A stretch of DNA of 64,000 nucleotides from JABDQA01 sp963759125 (GTDB taxonomy: Bacteria; Desulfobacterota; Desulfobulbia; Desulfobulbales; Desulfocapsaceae), in the NCBI GenBank assembly GCA_963759125.1, contig CAVWXN010000011.1, positions 1-64,000 on the forward strand, read 5' to 3'. Below the pieces are notes generated by a model, which worked only from the letters and a program-made list of their open reading frames with translations, ran no database searches and was not told the origin of the DNA. Shown in pieces: positions 1 through 8,174 of this stretch; the stretch's first letter is position 1, and every line of letters begins with the position of its first letter. A program made the translations under genes and the position numbers.

Positions 1-745
1 TTATTTCGAATCCTCAATTGACTCTCTCCAGGAAAGTGCAATGAACTTCTGGAACTTTCCGACTGGCGATCTGAGCAAACAGTATTCACTTAATTTTAAA
101 ATATAAGAGTCGCTTGCAATCTCTCAATGGTTAATCATTAGTGGGATGTTGGGGTCATTTACTATTATTTTAAGATGGCGCCTTGTACTCTGTTAATGAG
201 TCAAGAAATCTAAATCTGGGGGAATTACAGCTTTGATATCTGGCTGTAAAACCTTTTGGGCTTTTGGGGTTTTGTTTGACTCTATTCAGCCTAGAATACT
301 GAAGAAAATTATAGTTACGCTTGCTTATCTAAGGCCTGACATCTTTTGGTAAAAGTATGGAGATTTATCTGAGATGTTTATGGGTAAATCAGAAAACACA
401 ATACTCAAGCAGCCAGAATGTTGCTCACTTGAAAACAGCTGTTCGATAGTTAACTTAGGTTATACCCAAGCTCGGTGATATTGGAGGTACAGTCGAAACA
501 AGACTAGATAGGTCCGTTATAGCTCTTTGGAATGATCCGGTTTTGATACATCTATCCGCTGCTGTAGATCAGGAAGATACGATAGAATCGGTATTATGAG
601 TAACCGTATCATTTCGATTCTATCGTCTTCCTTCCATATCCAAAAACCCATGGCGCTTGGGGTCGCTTAAAGTTCTCTTTTAAGGGTATTTGTCGACCAA
701 TAACCTGAACCTAATCGAGCAACATTGCAGAGGAGCAATCACATC
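1..745. other. Intergenic, no gene recognised
   Basis: This AT-rich stretch shows no convincing reading frame on either strand. Its only clear structure is the long inverted repeat at 572-631, listed separately. It ends in a good Shine-Dalgarno sequence (AGGAG at 731-735) for an ATG at 746 that opens the TPR gene leader. Confidence 0.6.
572..631. repeat. Long imperfect inverted repeat (hairpin)
   Basis: The left arm at 572-590 (GGAAGATACGATAGAATCG) pairs with the right arm at 615-631 (CGATTCTATCGTCTTCC) apart from a two-base bulge, around a 24-base loop. It lies about 115 bases upstream of the TPR gene start. No T-tract follows, so it is not a typical intrinsic terminator. It could be an mRNA-stabilising hairpin, an operator or a mobile-element scar. 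Confidence 0.6.
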
Positions 746-786
746 ATGAAAATATTCGCAATTGTAGTCTCGGTCAGCGTCTTTCA

Positions 787-1242
787 ATGCTTGCTCTTAG
801 CAGCCATGCATTTGCCGCAGGAAGCAGTTCAAAGCCGGTCAGCGACACTCGTCCAGGTGTCACTGACTATAACGATGGGGTAAAATTGATGAAACAGGCC
901 AAGTATGACAGAGCCGAAAAGAAGTTTGCGGCTGCCCTGAAAAAAAATCCCGAGATGGCAGAAGCGCACAATAATTTGGGCTACTCTCTAAGAAAGCAGG
1001 GTACCAAGAATTATGACAAGGCACTGAGTCACTATAACCAGGCCATTGAACTAAAACCGGACCTGGCAGAAGCCTTTATGTATAGAGGGGTTTTGTTCAT
1101 GCTGATGGGACAGGAGGCAAAAGCACTGGAGGACCACCGCCAGTTGACTCGTTTAGATCGCGACCTCGCCGATGCGCTTCAAGCAGCTATCGCATCTGGT
1201 GAAGAACCTGATGGTCTCGACGGTCTAGCTAAGTCGTGGTAA
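787..1242 (+). CDS. TPR-repeat exported protein (signal peptide in another frame)
   Basis: Small tetratricopeptide-repeat protein. TPR units run from about residue 27 to 125, with typical spacing such as AEAHNNLGYSLRKQG and AEAFMYRGVLFMLMG. TPRs mediate protein-protein contacts; no partner is evident. The ATG at 787 has no Shine-Dalgarno. A well-spaced AGGAG precedes an ATG at 746 that encodes MKIFAIVVSVSVF and then runs in the wrong frame. Restoring one T in the TTT at 782-784 joins it to ...SMLALSSHAFAAGSSS, a normal Sec signal peptide with an AFA-A cleavage site. The true gene is therefore probably 746-1242 with a one-base deletion (mutation or sequencing error). The stop overlaps the likely GTG start of the next gene, suggesting an operon with the peroxidase. 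Confidence 0.75.
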   Translation: MLALSSHAFAAGSSSKPVSDTRPGVTDYNDGVKLMKQAKYDRAEKKFAAALKKNPEMAEAHNNLGYSLRKQGTKNYDKALSHYNQAIELKPDLAEAFMYRGVLFMLMGQEAKALEDHRQLTRLDRDLADALQAAIASGEEPDGLDGLAKSW

Positions 1243-1354
1243 ACCCCATCAAACCATTCTTGCATCTTTTACCTCTGTTTTTGGTTGCTTGCGGTGGTGA
1301 ACTTGATAACCCGCGGCAAGCGACCTGTCACCGCCGCCAGGATATATCTGGAGG

Positions 1355-2392
1355 TTGCCCGAGGGCTTCCCATTACCCAGAGTACCTGCGGACAACCCGA
1401 TGACATCTGAAAAGGTGGAACTCGGTCGTCTTCTGTTTTACGATCCACGATTGTCGGGCGACAGTACGATTTCATGCGCCACCTGTCATCAACCTGAGCA
1501 CGCCTTTACTGACGGCCGAGGGCAGGCTGAGGGAATCGGTGGCAGCATCCATCCCCGCTCAGCCATGTCCTTGACCAACGTGGCTTATAACACCACTTTG
1601 GGATGGGACGATCCAAACCTCACTCGGCTTGAAGATCAGATTTTGGTACCGCTCTATAACACAGATCCTCCCGAGATGGGAGTGACTGACCATGAAAACG
1701 AAGTTTTGGCCCGCTTTCGCAAAGATCCCCGCATGGTCCACCATTTTCGCACGGCCTTTCCTGAAGATTCCTCTCCCATTATTATGCGCAATATCATATA
1801 TGCGCTGGCATCTTTCGAAAGGACGCTCATCTCAGGGAATTCCACTTACGATCGTTGGGCTTATGGAGGAAAAGCAGATGGGCTCGACGAGGTTCAGCGC
1901 GCTGGGGCACGCTTGTTTTTCTCCAAGCGTTTGGGTTGCTTTCGGTGCCATGGTGGGTTTAATTTTTCTGGTCCGGTACAGTATGAAGGTTCTGAATCTC
2001 CTGAAGCTCGCTTTCACAACACTGGACTGTACGACGAAGACGGACAGGGCGCCTATCCTGAGCCCAATACTGGCCTGCATCGACATACCGGTGAAAGCTT
2101 TGACATGGGCAAATTCAGAGCCCCCACCTTACGAAACATTGCCCTTACTGCGCCTTATATGCACGATGGCAGCATTCCTGACTTGGATGCAGTACTTGAT
2201 CATTATGGTGTGGGTGGTCGTCACCGACTACACCGTCCCCAGAAAGGCAACATTGCAGTCGAATCCATCACAGACCCACTGATGACCGGTTTCGAACTTT
2301 CGGAAGATGATACTCGGCAACTAATTGCATTTCTCCATGCGCTTACAGATGAGACTTTCGTTCAAGAGTCCAAACAAAGCGCTGTTCCTTAA
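1355..2392 (+). CDS. Di-haem cytochrome c peroxidase / MauG family protein
   Basis: Two CxxCH haem sites are visible, CATCH near residue 47 and CFRCH near residue 195, with the family's LGRLLFYDPRLS segment before the first and APTLRNIALTAPYMHDGS near the C-terminus. Members reduce hydrogen peroxide with electrons from c-type cytochromes, or oxidise protein residues (MauG), in the periplasm. The start given (TTG) lacks a leader. Upstream, a GTG at 1236 overlapping the TPR stop encodes a lipoprotein signal (PLFLVACGGELDN) in another frame. Adding one C to the CCC at 1310-1312 fuses it to ...PAASDLSPPPGYIWRLPEG in this frame. The intact product was probably a periplasm-facing lipoprotein of about 385 residues. 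Which peroxidase/MauG subgroup it belongs to is not resolved. Confidence 0.85.
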   Translation: MPEGFPLPRVPADNPMTSEKVELGRLLFYDPRLSGDSTISCATCHQPEHAFTDGRGQAEGIGGSIHPRSAMSLTNVAYNTTLGWDDPNLTRLEDQILVPLYNTDPPEMGVTDHENEVLARFRKDPRMVHHFRTAFPEDSSPIIMRNIIYALASFERTLISGNSTYDRWAYGGKADGLDEVQRAGARLFFSKRLGCFRCHGGFNFSGPVQYEGSESPEARFHNTGLYDEDGQGAYPEPNTGLHRHTGESFDMGKFRAPTLRNIALTAPYMHDGSIPDLDAVLDHYGVGGRHRLHRPQKGNIAVESITDPLMTGFELSEDDTRQLIAFLHALTDETFVQESKQSAVP

Positions 2393-2570
2393 GCAGGCTG
2401 GTGACACCTTATCTTCGGGTAAGGTCAGAGGTCAGGCATAATGTTACGCTGGAGGGAAAATTGAATGGTACTTAGGGACCACAAACCACGCAACCGCCAC
2501 TTCTGGAATTTCGAAAGCAATACTGCAGCAATATCATGCGCCAGATTATGCCATACAACTTTGATAATGC

Positions 2571-4595
2571 TCAGACGAAGTCGCGAGCTATGGCGGTGTC
2601 CCAGTTTTTAGAGAAAACCCGTTTATCTCCTTCGTAAGCGTCGAGTTCCGCACAGAGAAAAAAATCCTTTTCGGAAGAGGTCAAGACAGTCCTGGTGACG
2701 GTCCTGACGGACCAGGAACCGCGGCTGAATCTTCGCTCACACAGAGTCTCGCCCCTGACCGAATTGAAGTCGTCTCCCTGGTAGGTGTACCACTCCTTGG
2801 CGGAACGACCGATGGTCAAGTCGATCTCGTTGATATTTTGCACGCCGTCGTCGTTGATTACCTCCAGTGTGGAAATATCCCTGGCGAGATCTCGAACGAC
2901 CCTCCAGTTATGATGCTCCGGCTTGATAATTTTGACGCGCAATGGGGGGGCTGCCTCCGAAGGATCGAAGTGACTGCGCAGGGTGTCCTCGTGACGCGGT
3001 TTGCGAACCGGCAGGAACAGCATGCTCTTACCGGTGTAAATCTTGAGTTGCATTGCTTCCGGAGACGGCCAGGCCATTGGCCAGTAAGAAGTTGAGAGAG
3101 CCACACGCAAGCGGTGACCGGCAGGGATCCGCTGGGCCACGTAATTAAGAGCGAGTTTAATAAGGTACCTTTTGCCCTTCACGAGCGCTTGCGGTTGCTC
3201 GTGGCCGCTGCGGTGTGTCAGGTTCAGCAGACCGTATGTAAAACGGGTGGCCTTGTTGTCGGGGGCGATATCCGAAAGGCGTACGGCTAACATACCGGCG
3301 GGCCGGTTTGACTCGAGTTCCAGCTCTATCCGGGGGGCCCCCAATAATTCCAGGGGGGTCGCCAGGGGGTCACTGTCATAAACCAGTGCACCGCCGTCCT
3401 CCTGACGCTGATCATAGGGCATATCGGGGGCGGAGGCATAGGAACACCACTTGCCGGCGAACAGGCCCAAACCCAGCGGCGACTGGAGGCTGCGGCACTC
3501 CTCCTCCTGTGGCTTCGGAAAACTGACCAGCATCCTGGCCGGAGCCAGGGCGTAAACCTTCATCGTCGAGCGCAGTGACGGCCAGGTCGGTTCGGACACC
3601 CATTTCCCGGGACGCAGGTCATAGCTGGTGGTCGGCGGGACGCTGTCCTGCATCCAGACACGCAGCATCGGTTCTTCCATGATGCCTGTTTCGATATCCT
3701 TGAGCCATTTGTCCCACCAGCGCAGGGCCTCCTGAAGAAAACCGATGGCGGGCCCAGGTACTCCAAGGTGAGGATAATTGTGGCCCCATGGACCGATCAA
3801 CCCCAGGCGTGGTACCTGTAAACCCTCGATCAGACGGAAGACGGCATTGGAGTAGCCGTCCGCCCAGCCGCTCACCGCCATGACCGGACATCGGATGGCC
3901 TCGAAGTCCTCGCATACCGAGCCGTGCTTCCAGTAATCATCCCGGCGCTGGTGCCGCAGCCACCTCTCCAACCAGAGACCGCTGCCCTGGAGCCGTTCAA
4001 ACCACATGTCGCGCCACTTCTCGCCGACGATTTCAGGATCCGGCGGGCATGAGTTGTAGGCGAACATGGTGGAGGCCCAGGAAAGGTTGTCACCAAGAAG
4101 GCAGCCGCCCATGTGGTGGACGTCGTCGGCGTAGCGGTCGTCTGTCGAGCAAATCGAAATTACCGCGTGCAACTGGGGCGGTCGCAGGGCGGCAATCTGG
4201 AGGGCGTTAAAACCGCCCCAGGAAATTCCCATCATCCCCACTTTGCCGTTGCACCATTCCTGCTGTTCGAGCCATCGGAGAATGGCGAGGCCGTCGTCAA
4301 GTTCCAGTTGCAGATATTCGTCTCGGAGCACCCCTTCTGAATCGCCGCTGCCACGCAGGTCAACCCTTACACCGGCAAACCCGTGGCCGGCGAAGTAGGT
4401 GTAGATCTGCGTGTCGCGGCTACGTTTGGAGTCCCTCTTGCGGTACGGGATGTATTCTAGAATCGCCGGTACCGGGTTCCTCGCCGCATCCTCTGGCAGC
4501 CAGATCCGGGCAGCGAGCCGAACCCCGTCAGGCATTGGAATCCAGACATTCTCCAATTTTTTGACAACCCACTTGAAAGAGCGGATGATTTTCAT
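2571..4595 (-). CDS. CocE/NonD family hydrolase (X-Pro dipeptidyl-peptidase S15-like)
   Basis: Alpha/beta hydrolase of the CocE/S15 class, 674 residues. The nucleophile elbow GISWGG is near residue 123; a probable acid is in SGWADGYSNAVFRL and a probable histidine in GPWGHNYPH. The C-terminal third is the beta-rich jelly-roll-like domain of the family. No signal peptide, so cytoplasmic. Members hydrolyse esters or amides (cocaine, acyl-amino acids, X-Pro peptides); the substrate here is unknown. The start has a good GGAG and its ATG overlaps the stop of the upstream ATP-grasp gene (ATGA), so the two are translationally coupled and probably act on the same amide-containing compound. Confidence 0.85.
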   Translation of the reverse strand: MKIIRSFKWVVKKLENVWIPMPDGVRLAARIWLPEDAARNPVPAILEYIPYRKRDSKRSRDTQIYTYFAGHGFAGVRVDLRGSGDSEGVLRDEYLQLELDDGLAILRWLEQQEWCNGKVGMMGISWGGFNALQIAALRPPQLHAVISICSTDDRYADDVHHMGGCLLGDNLSWASTMFAYNSCPPDPEIVGEKWRDMWFERLQGSGLWLERWLRHQRRDDYWKHGSVCEDFEAIRCPVMAVSGWADGYSNAVFRLIEGLQVPRLGLIGPWGHNYPHLGVPGPAIGFLQEALRWWDKWLKDIETGIMEEPMLRVWMQDSVPPTTSYDLRPGKWVSEPTWPSLRSTMKVYALAPARMLVSFPKPQEEECRSLQSPLGLGLFAGKWCSYASAPDMPYDQRQEDGGALVYDSDPLATPLELLGAPRIELELESNRPAGMLAVRLSDIAPDNKATRFTYGLLNLTHRSGHEQPQALVKGKRYLIKLALNYVAQRIPAGHRLRVALSTSYWPMAWPSPEAMQLKIYTGKSMLFLPVRKPRHEDTLRSHFDPSEAAPPLRVKIIKPEHHNWRVVRDLARDISTLEVINDDGVQNINEIDLTIGRSAKEWYTYQGDDFNSVRGETLCERRFSRGSWSVRTVTRTVLTSSEKDFFLCAELDAYEGDKRVFSKNWDTAIARDFV

Positions 4596-5890
4596 ATACT
4601 CTCCTCGTCATGGACAATATGGAAAGGCAGCATGGTAATGGCCTCGCGGTAATCGGCGAGGAGTTTTTCATGTGCGTCGGCTCCCATGAACAGATTAGCG
4701 ATTTCGTAACTGTAACTGTCCTGGTCGCGCAGTTCGGAGAGGCGCATCCCTGGAATTACGTTGATTTGAACCTCGGCTCCATCAAACCGCTCCCTGACCC
4801 GATTCACATCCTCCGCCCCCGGTATGCCAAGTACTGTGCCGTCCCGGTAACGCCGCACCATGAACTTTGCCGCGGTGGCAAAGCGTCCCTGCCGGTGGGG
4901 AAATTGTGGCGCTAGGCCGAGGGCGACGTCGATCATCACATCATGGTGATACTCTCCGTCCACCATCTTGAAAAGCGGGCAGTGCGACTTGGAGATGCGG
5001 GTGTTGATCTCCAATAGGTGTATAGAGTCGTGTCGGTCGTCCCAGTAGAATTCGATATTGAACGGGGCATCGTCGTATTTCAGGTGCTCAATTAGTTTTT
5101 TGGTCGTCTCTATCATACGTTGCTGAACCTGTTGCGGCATGATGGAGGGATACTGATAACGGGAGAAGCTGGATTGGTGTTTGCCTTCCCGAACAGAGTC
5201 GATAATGCCGTAAACATGTGCCGCCCCATCCTGTGCATAGCCCTCGAGCGTGCACTGACGGCCTGCCGAAATAAGGCTTTCCGCAATGCAGAGATAGCCG
5301 TCTACCGCTCTAATGTCCCCTGGCATCTCGATTCGGTTGAGAATGTAGTTGAAGGGGACTGCGTAACGGGCTATGCCCTTGCGGATCGTTGCCAATGCCG
5401 TATCGAATTCCTTTTCGTCGCGGATCATGAATCCCAGATGCGAGAGTACAGACTTGACCGGCTTGAGCCAAAACGGGTAATCAAGACTGCAGGCTCGCAC
5501 TGCGTCCGGATCAAACGGGTCGACTTGCTGGAAAGCTGGGATTAATTCCGGGATGATCTCCTGTTGTTTCACGCGGCTCCAGTATTTATGCTCGCACATC
5601 AGCACCGCCTCAAGGCTCGGACCACGCAGTCCCTGCTGTTTCTGGAGGATTGGAAGCAGGGTGCTGACGGGGAAATCCCAGTAGCCGACGATCGCATCGA
5701 CTCTCCCGGGATAGTCAGCGAGGAGACGCGGCGCCTGCTCGAGGAACTCGCATACCGGGAAACGTAGCCCGCACTTAATTTTTTCGTATGATATCAGGGA
5801 AATAAAACGGTATTTGCGGGCGCGAGCCAAGGCCTTAAGCTGGCGGAGGTGGAACGAGTCCAGTCCAACAATAAAGAGGTTCTTCCCCAT
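4592..5890 (-). CDS. ATP-grasp domain carboxylate ligase
   Basis: 432-residue protein with an N-terminal Rossmann-like preATP-grasp part and a central ATP-grasp fold. Visible signatures are YPFWLKPVKSVLSHLG near residue 150 (ATP-binding lysine strand) and FNIEFYWD ... LLEINTRIS near 272-295 (metal-binding acidic and Asn residues). Such enzymes make an acyl-phosphate from a carboxylate and ligate it to an amine or thiol. It resembles the group often auto-labelled 'biotin carboxylase subunit family', but no biotin carrier is nearby. First gene of a two-gene unit with the CocE hydrolase. The substrate cannot be told from sequence. Confidence 0.8.
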   Translation of the reverse strand: MGKNLFIVGLDSFHLRQLKALARARKYRFISLISYEKIKCGLRFPVCEFLEQAPRLLADYPGRVDAIVGYWDFPVSTLLPILQKQQGLRGPSLEAVLMCEHKYWSRVKQQEIIPELIPAFQQVDPFDPDAVRACSLDYPFWLKPVKSVLSHLGFMIRDEKEFDTALATIRKGIARYAVPFNYILNRIEMPGDIRAVDGYLCIAESLISAGRQCTLEGYAQDGAAHVYGIIDSVREGKHQSSFSRYQYPSIMPQQVQQRMIETTKKLIEHLKYDDAPFNIEFYWDDRHDSIHLLEINTRISKSHCPLFKMVDGEYHHDVMIDVALGLAPQFPHRQGRFATAAKFMVRRYRDGTVLGIPGAEDVNRVRERFDGAEVQINVIPGMRLSELRDQDSYSYEIANLFMGADAHEKLLADYREAITMLPFHIVHDEESI

Positions 5891-6340
5891 TGCATATCCT
5901 CTGCACTAGGGATCGGGTGGCGGTGACTCACCGGGATCGGTTCACCCATCGTGGCCTATGCGCAGTTGGCCCGACCGCAAATTGAATGAGAAAGCGTTTC
6001 GAGAGTAGCATGCGATAATGGTTGCCCTGCCTATGATTTTCCTTACCAGATGGGAAGGGGCTTTCGTCCGTGGGTGCATTCAACTCTTCAATATTATATC
6101 ATTTCGGCGGGGAAGATTGCATGAAAAATTACCTGCCCCACATAGCCGGTCCTCTTTTTTCTTAACGCATGAGAACCCTTGATATACTGCCCACGATCAA
6201 GCTACTTCGAGATGTATAGAATAGGGTTATCAAGGTCAAGAAAGTTCGAGAGAGTATATTATAGAGATTACCTCTGGCATTTGTATCCAGGTTTCAAGGC
6301 GAAGTTGCATCGCAGCCCCCCAACAACAGCCAACAAATTT
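5891..6340. other. Intergenic, no gene recognised
   Basis: This is the space between the 3' end of the DUF3604 gene and the 5' end of the ATP-grasp gene, both on the minus strand. It should hold the ATP-grasp promoter. I see no convincing reading frame and no clear intrinsic terminator. Confidence 0.5.
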
Positions 6341-8158
6341 TTACGGGGTATACCAGATCGGCGAACTCCAGGCTCTCTCTTGGACAGTCGCTGGCAGGTC
6401 TTCGAGAAGAGGCAGGGCATTACGAACCGCGTCATATGTACTCCAACGTGGGGTTGGAATTTGCAGAGCGCGAACGTAATAAAGGGCCTGTTGCTTGGCG
6501 TCAAAGTCCGGATCGATCCAGGTTCCAATTAACTGCGGTGCACCGATATCGTTGGTGTAGGTGGCCCTGCCTAGGTCAACGGTGTTACCGACAGCGGGAA
6601 CCTTGCCATCAACTCCTGGCTTGCGATCATCGGACCAAACGACATCATAGACCTTGTCCCGTGGTATGCCTCGTTCATCCACCCAACCCTTGACAATCTG
6701 GATACGGTCAAGATTGGCGCCATTCGGATCCGCCATAGCCCAGACAAAAAAGCCAGGTGTCCTGCCATCGCCTTTGAGAGTGCCTCCCATGGGAACCCCC
6801 TGGGCATATCCTTGTTCGATGAGCGTTTTGGGATCGGAATTGGAAGTGTAAGGACCCAGTTGCCCGAACAATCGCACCTTGATGCGCGGACCGCTGGTTG
6901 CAAAGGTCTCACGGGCTTTCATGGCATCCCAGATTGCTTGACGAGTATTTTGATTTGCCCACACACCGGTCAGAGCGCCAGGATTCAAATCCTTACCCTT
7001 GATCCAGCCTCCCACCTCGCCCGTTCGTCGCAAATCAATGCTGCCGTCGGCCGCGCCGTGACTACCAGCTTTAAAGTTGGACTCTTCAACATTTCCGGGT
7101 GTGCCGTTATGGTTATCGGTACCGCCTACGATACCGTACTGATAAGGATTGACGCCAAGTGACTTTTCATAAGCAAGCCCCTTGCCCAGACCCCAGCGCA
7201 CAAAATTTTCCTTCTTGAAGGAGCGCCCACTGTAATCCTGAATGGAATCGGCATTCTCGAAGTCTGAAAATTCATCAGCAGCCCAGAAGCTGAGATACAC
7301 CTCCGAGTTCCCTTTGACCTGCATCATCTCAATCAGAGGCTCAAAGCGGCTGCGCATCTCGGCATACTCACGGTCGATCGGATCGCCACTGGAGTCGGCT
7401 GCTGCAAACATCATACCTTTGCTGGCATTGGAGTTGTGGGGAATGGCGATAACCTGCATACCCTGCCTTTCTAGTTCCGCAAACCAAGACCACAAACCCT
7501 CTTCACGGTTAATGTCGATGTAGCTCATGGGCCTTTCAGGAACGTTCGTATCGCGAAAAAAGACATTGCGGTGGAGATTTCCACCTTGGGGTGCTGCGCT
7601 CCATTCAAAGGCCAGAATAGTTGTAAAAGTTCCAGGTCTGTTATGCTCTTCAGCAGATGCCATAATCTGTTTCCATGCACTCACCGCCGTCTCGTCGCCT
7701 GCGTAAAAGGGTGGATGCATCGGTTTGGTGCCGCGGTTGCTTTTGACCACATACTCGAGAAACCATTTTTCGCGTTCCTCAAGGGAGTCAAGATTGCGGA
7801 GTTGCTTGACCTGTTCCTGGTTGTAATTCGGGGCGCCCTCAGTCATGGTGGAATACATTTCACCTATATACTCAGCATGATCGGTAACCGCAGCCCAATC
7901 TAGCGGAACTCTGATCCGCAAACTGACACCGTTGACCGTAACCTCTTCGCCCTTGGCGAAGCGATAGGCATCGGACGGTGTGAGCCGGGCACCACCAATA
8001 TAGGCATCCAGTGAATAGGCTGTGTGCAGGTGCTGCTCGCCGAAATAGGCTTGCTTCAGGGGATAGACGGGAATCTCTCCAACCGCACTACCCGTCAGTG
8101 GCACTCCAGCAAGGCAAGCAGTAATTACAGATGTTCCGATTAATATTTGCTTCAACAT
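6341..8158 (-). CDS. DUF3604 domain exported protein (copy 2)
   Basis: 605 residues with an N-terminal hydrophobic signal (IGTSVITACLAGVPLTGSA). It is DUF3604 over its length: GEQHLHTAYSLDAYIGG near residue 40, SDAYRFAKGEEV, VTDHAEYIGE, AIPHNSNASKGMMF, GIVGGTDNHNGTPGNVEE, and a C-terminal ERAWSSPIWYTP shared with the neighbour. The HxH near the N-terminus plus later DHAE, HNxN and TDxH motifs look like the metal ligands of a PHP-type phosphoesterase; this is inference, as the family has no agreed function. It is downstream of its paralogue by 16 bases and surely co-transcribed. Probably periplasmic. Confidence 0.85.
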   Translation of the reverse strand: MLKQILIGTSVITACLAGVPLTGSAVGEIPVYPLKQAYFGEQHLHTAYSLDAYIGGARLTPSDAYRFAKGEEVTVNGVSLRIRVPLDWAAVTDHAEYIGEMYSTMTEGAPNYNQEQVKQLRNLDSLEEREKWFLEYVVKSNRGTKPMHPPFYAGDETAVSAWKQIMASAEEHNRPGTFTTILAFEWSAAPQGGNLHRNVFFRDTNVPERPMSYIDINREEGLWSWFAELERQGMQVIAIPHNSNASKGMMFAAADSSGDPIDREYAEMRSRFEPLIEMMQVKGNSEVYLSFWAADEFSDFENADSIQDYSGRSFKKENFVRWGLGKGLAYEKSLGVNPYQYGIVGGTDNHNGTPGNVEESNFKAGSHGAADGSIDLRRTGEVGGWIKGKDLNPGALTGVWANQNTRQAIWDAMKARETFATSGPRIKVRLFGQLGPYTSNSDPKTLIEQGYAQGVPMGGTLKGDGRTPGFFVWAMADPNGANLDRIQIVKGWVDERGIPRDKVYDVVWSDDRKPGVDGKVPAVGNTVDLGRATYTNDIGAPQLIGTWIDPDFDAKQQALYYVRALQIPTPRWSTYDAVRNALPLLEDLPATVQERAWSSPIWYTP

Positions 8159-8174
8159 AATAACCTCAGCTGAA

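Noticed and set aside
6179..6532. Plus-strand frame overlapping the DUF3604 3' end
   Set aside because: It overlaps conserved C-terminal DUF3604 coding sequence and has no family pattern or ribosome site.
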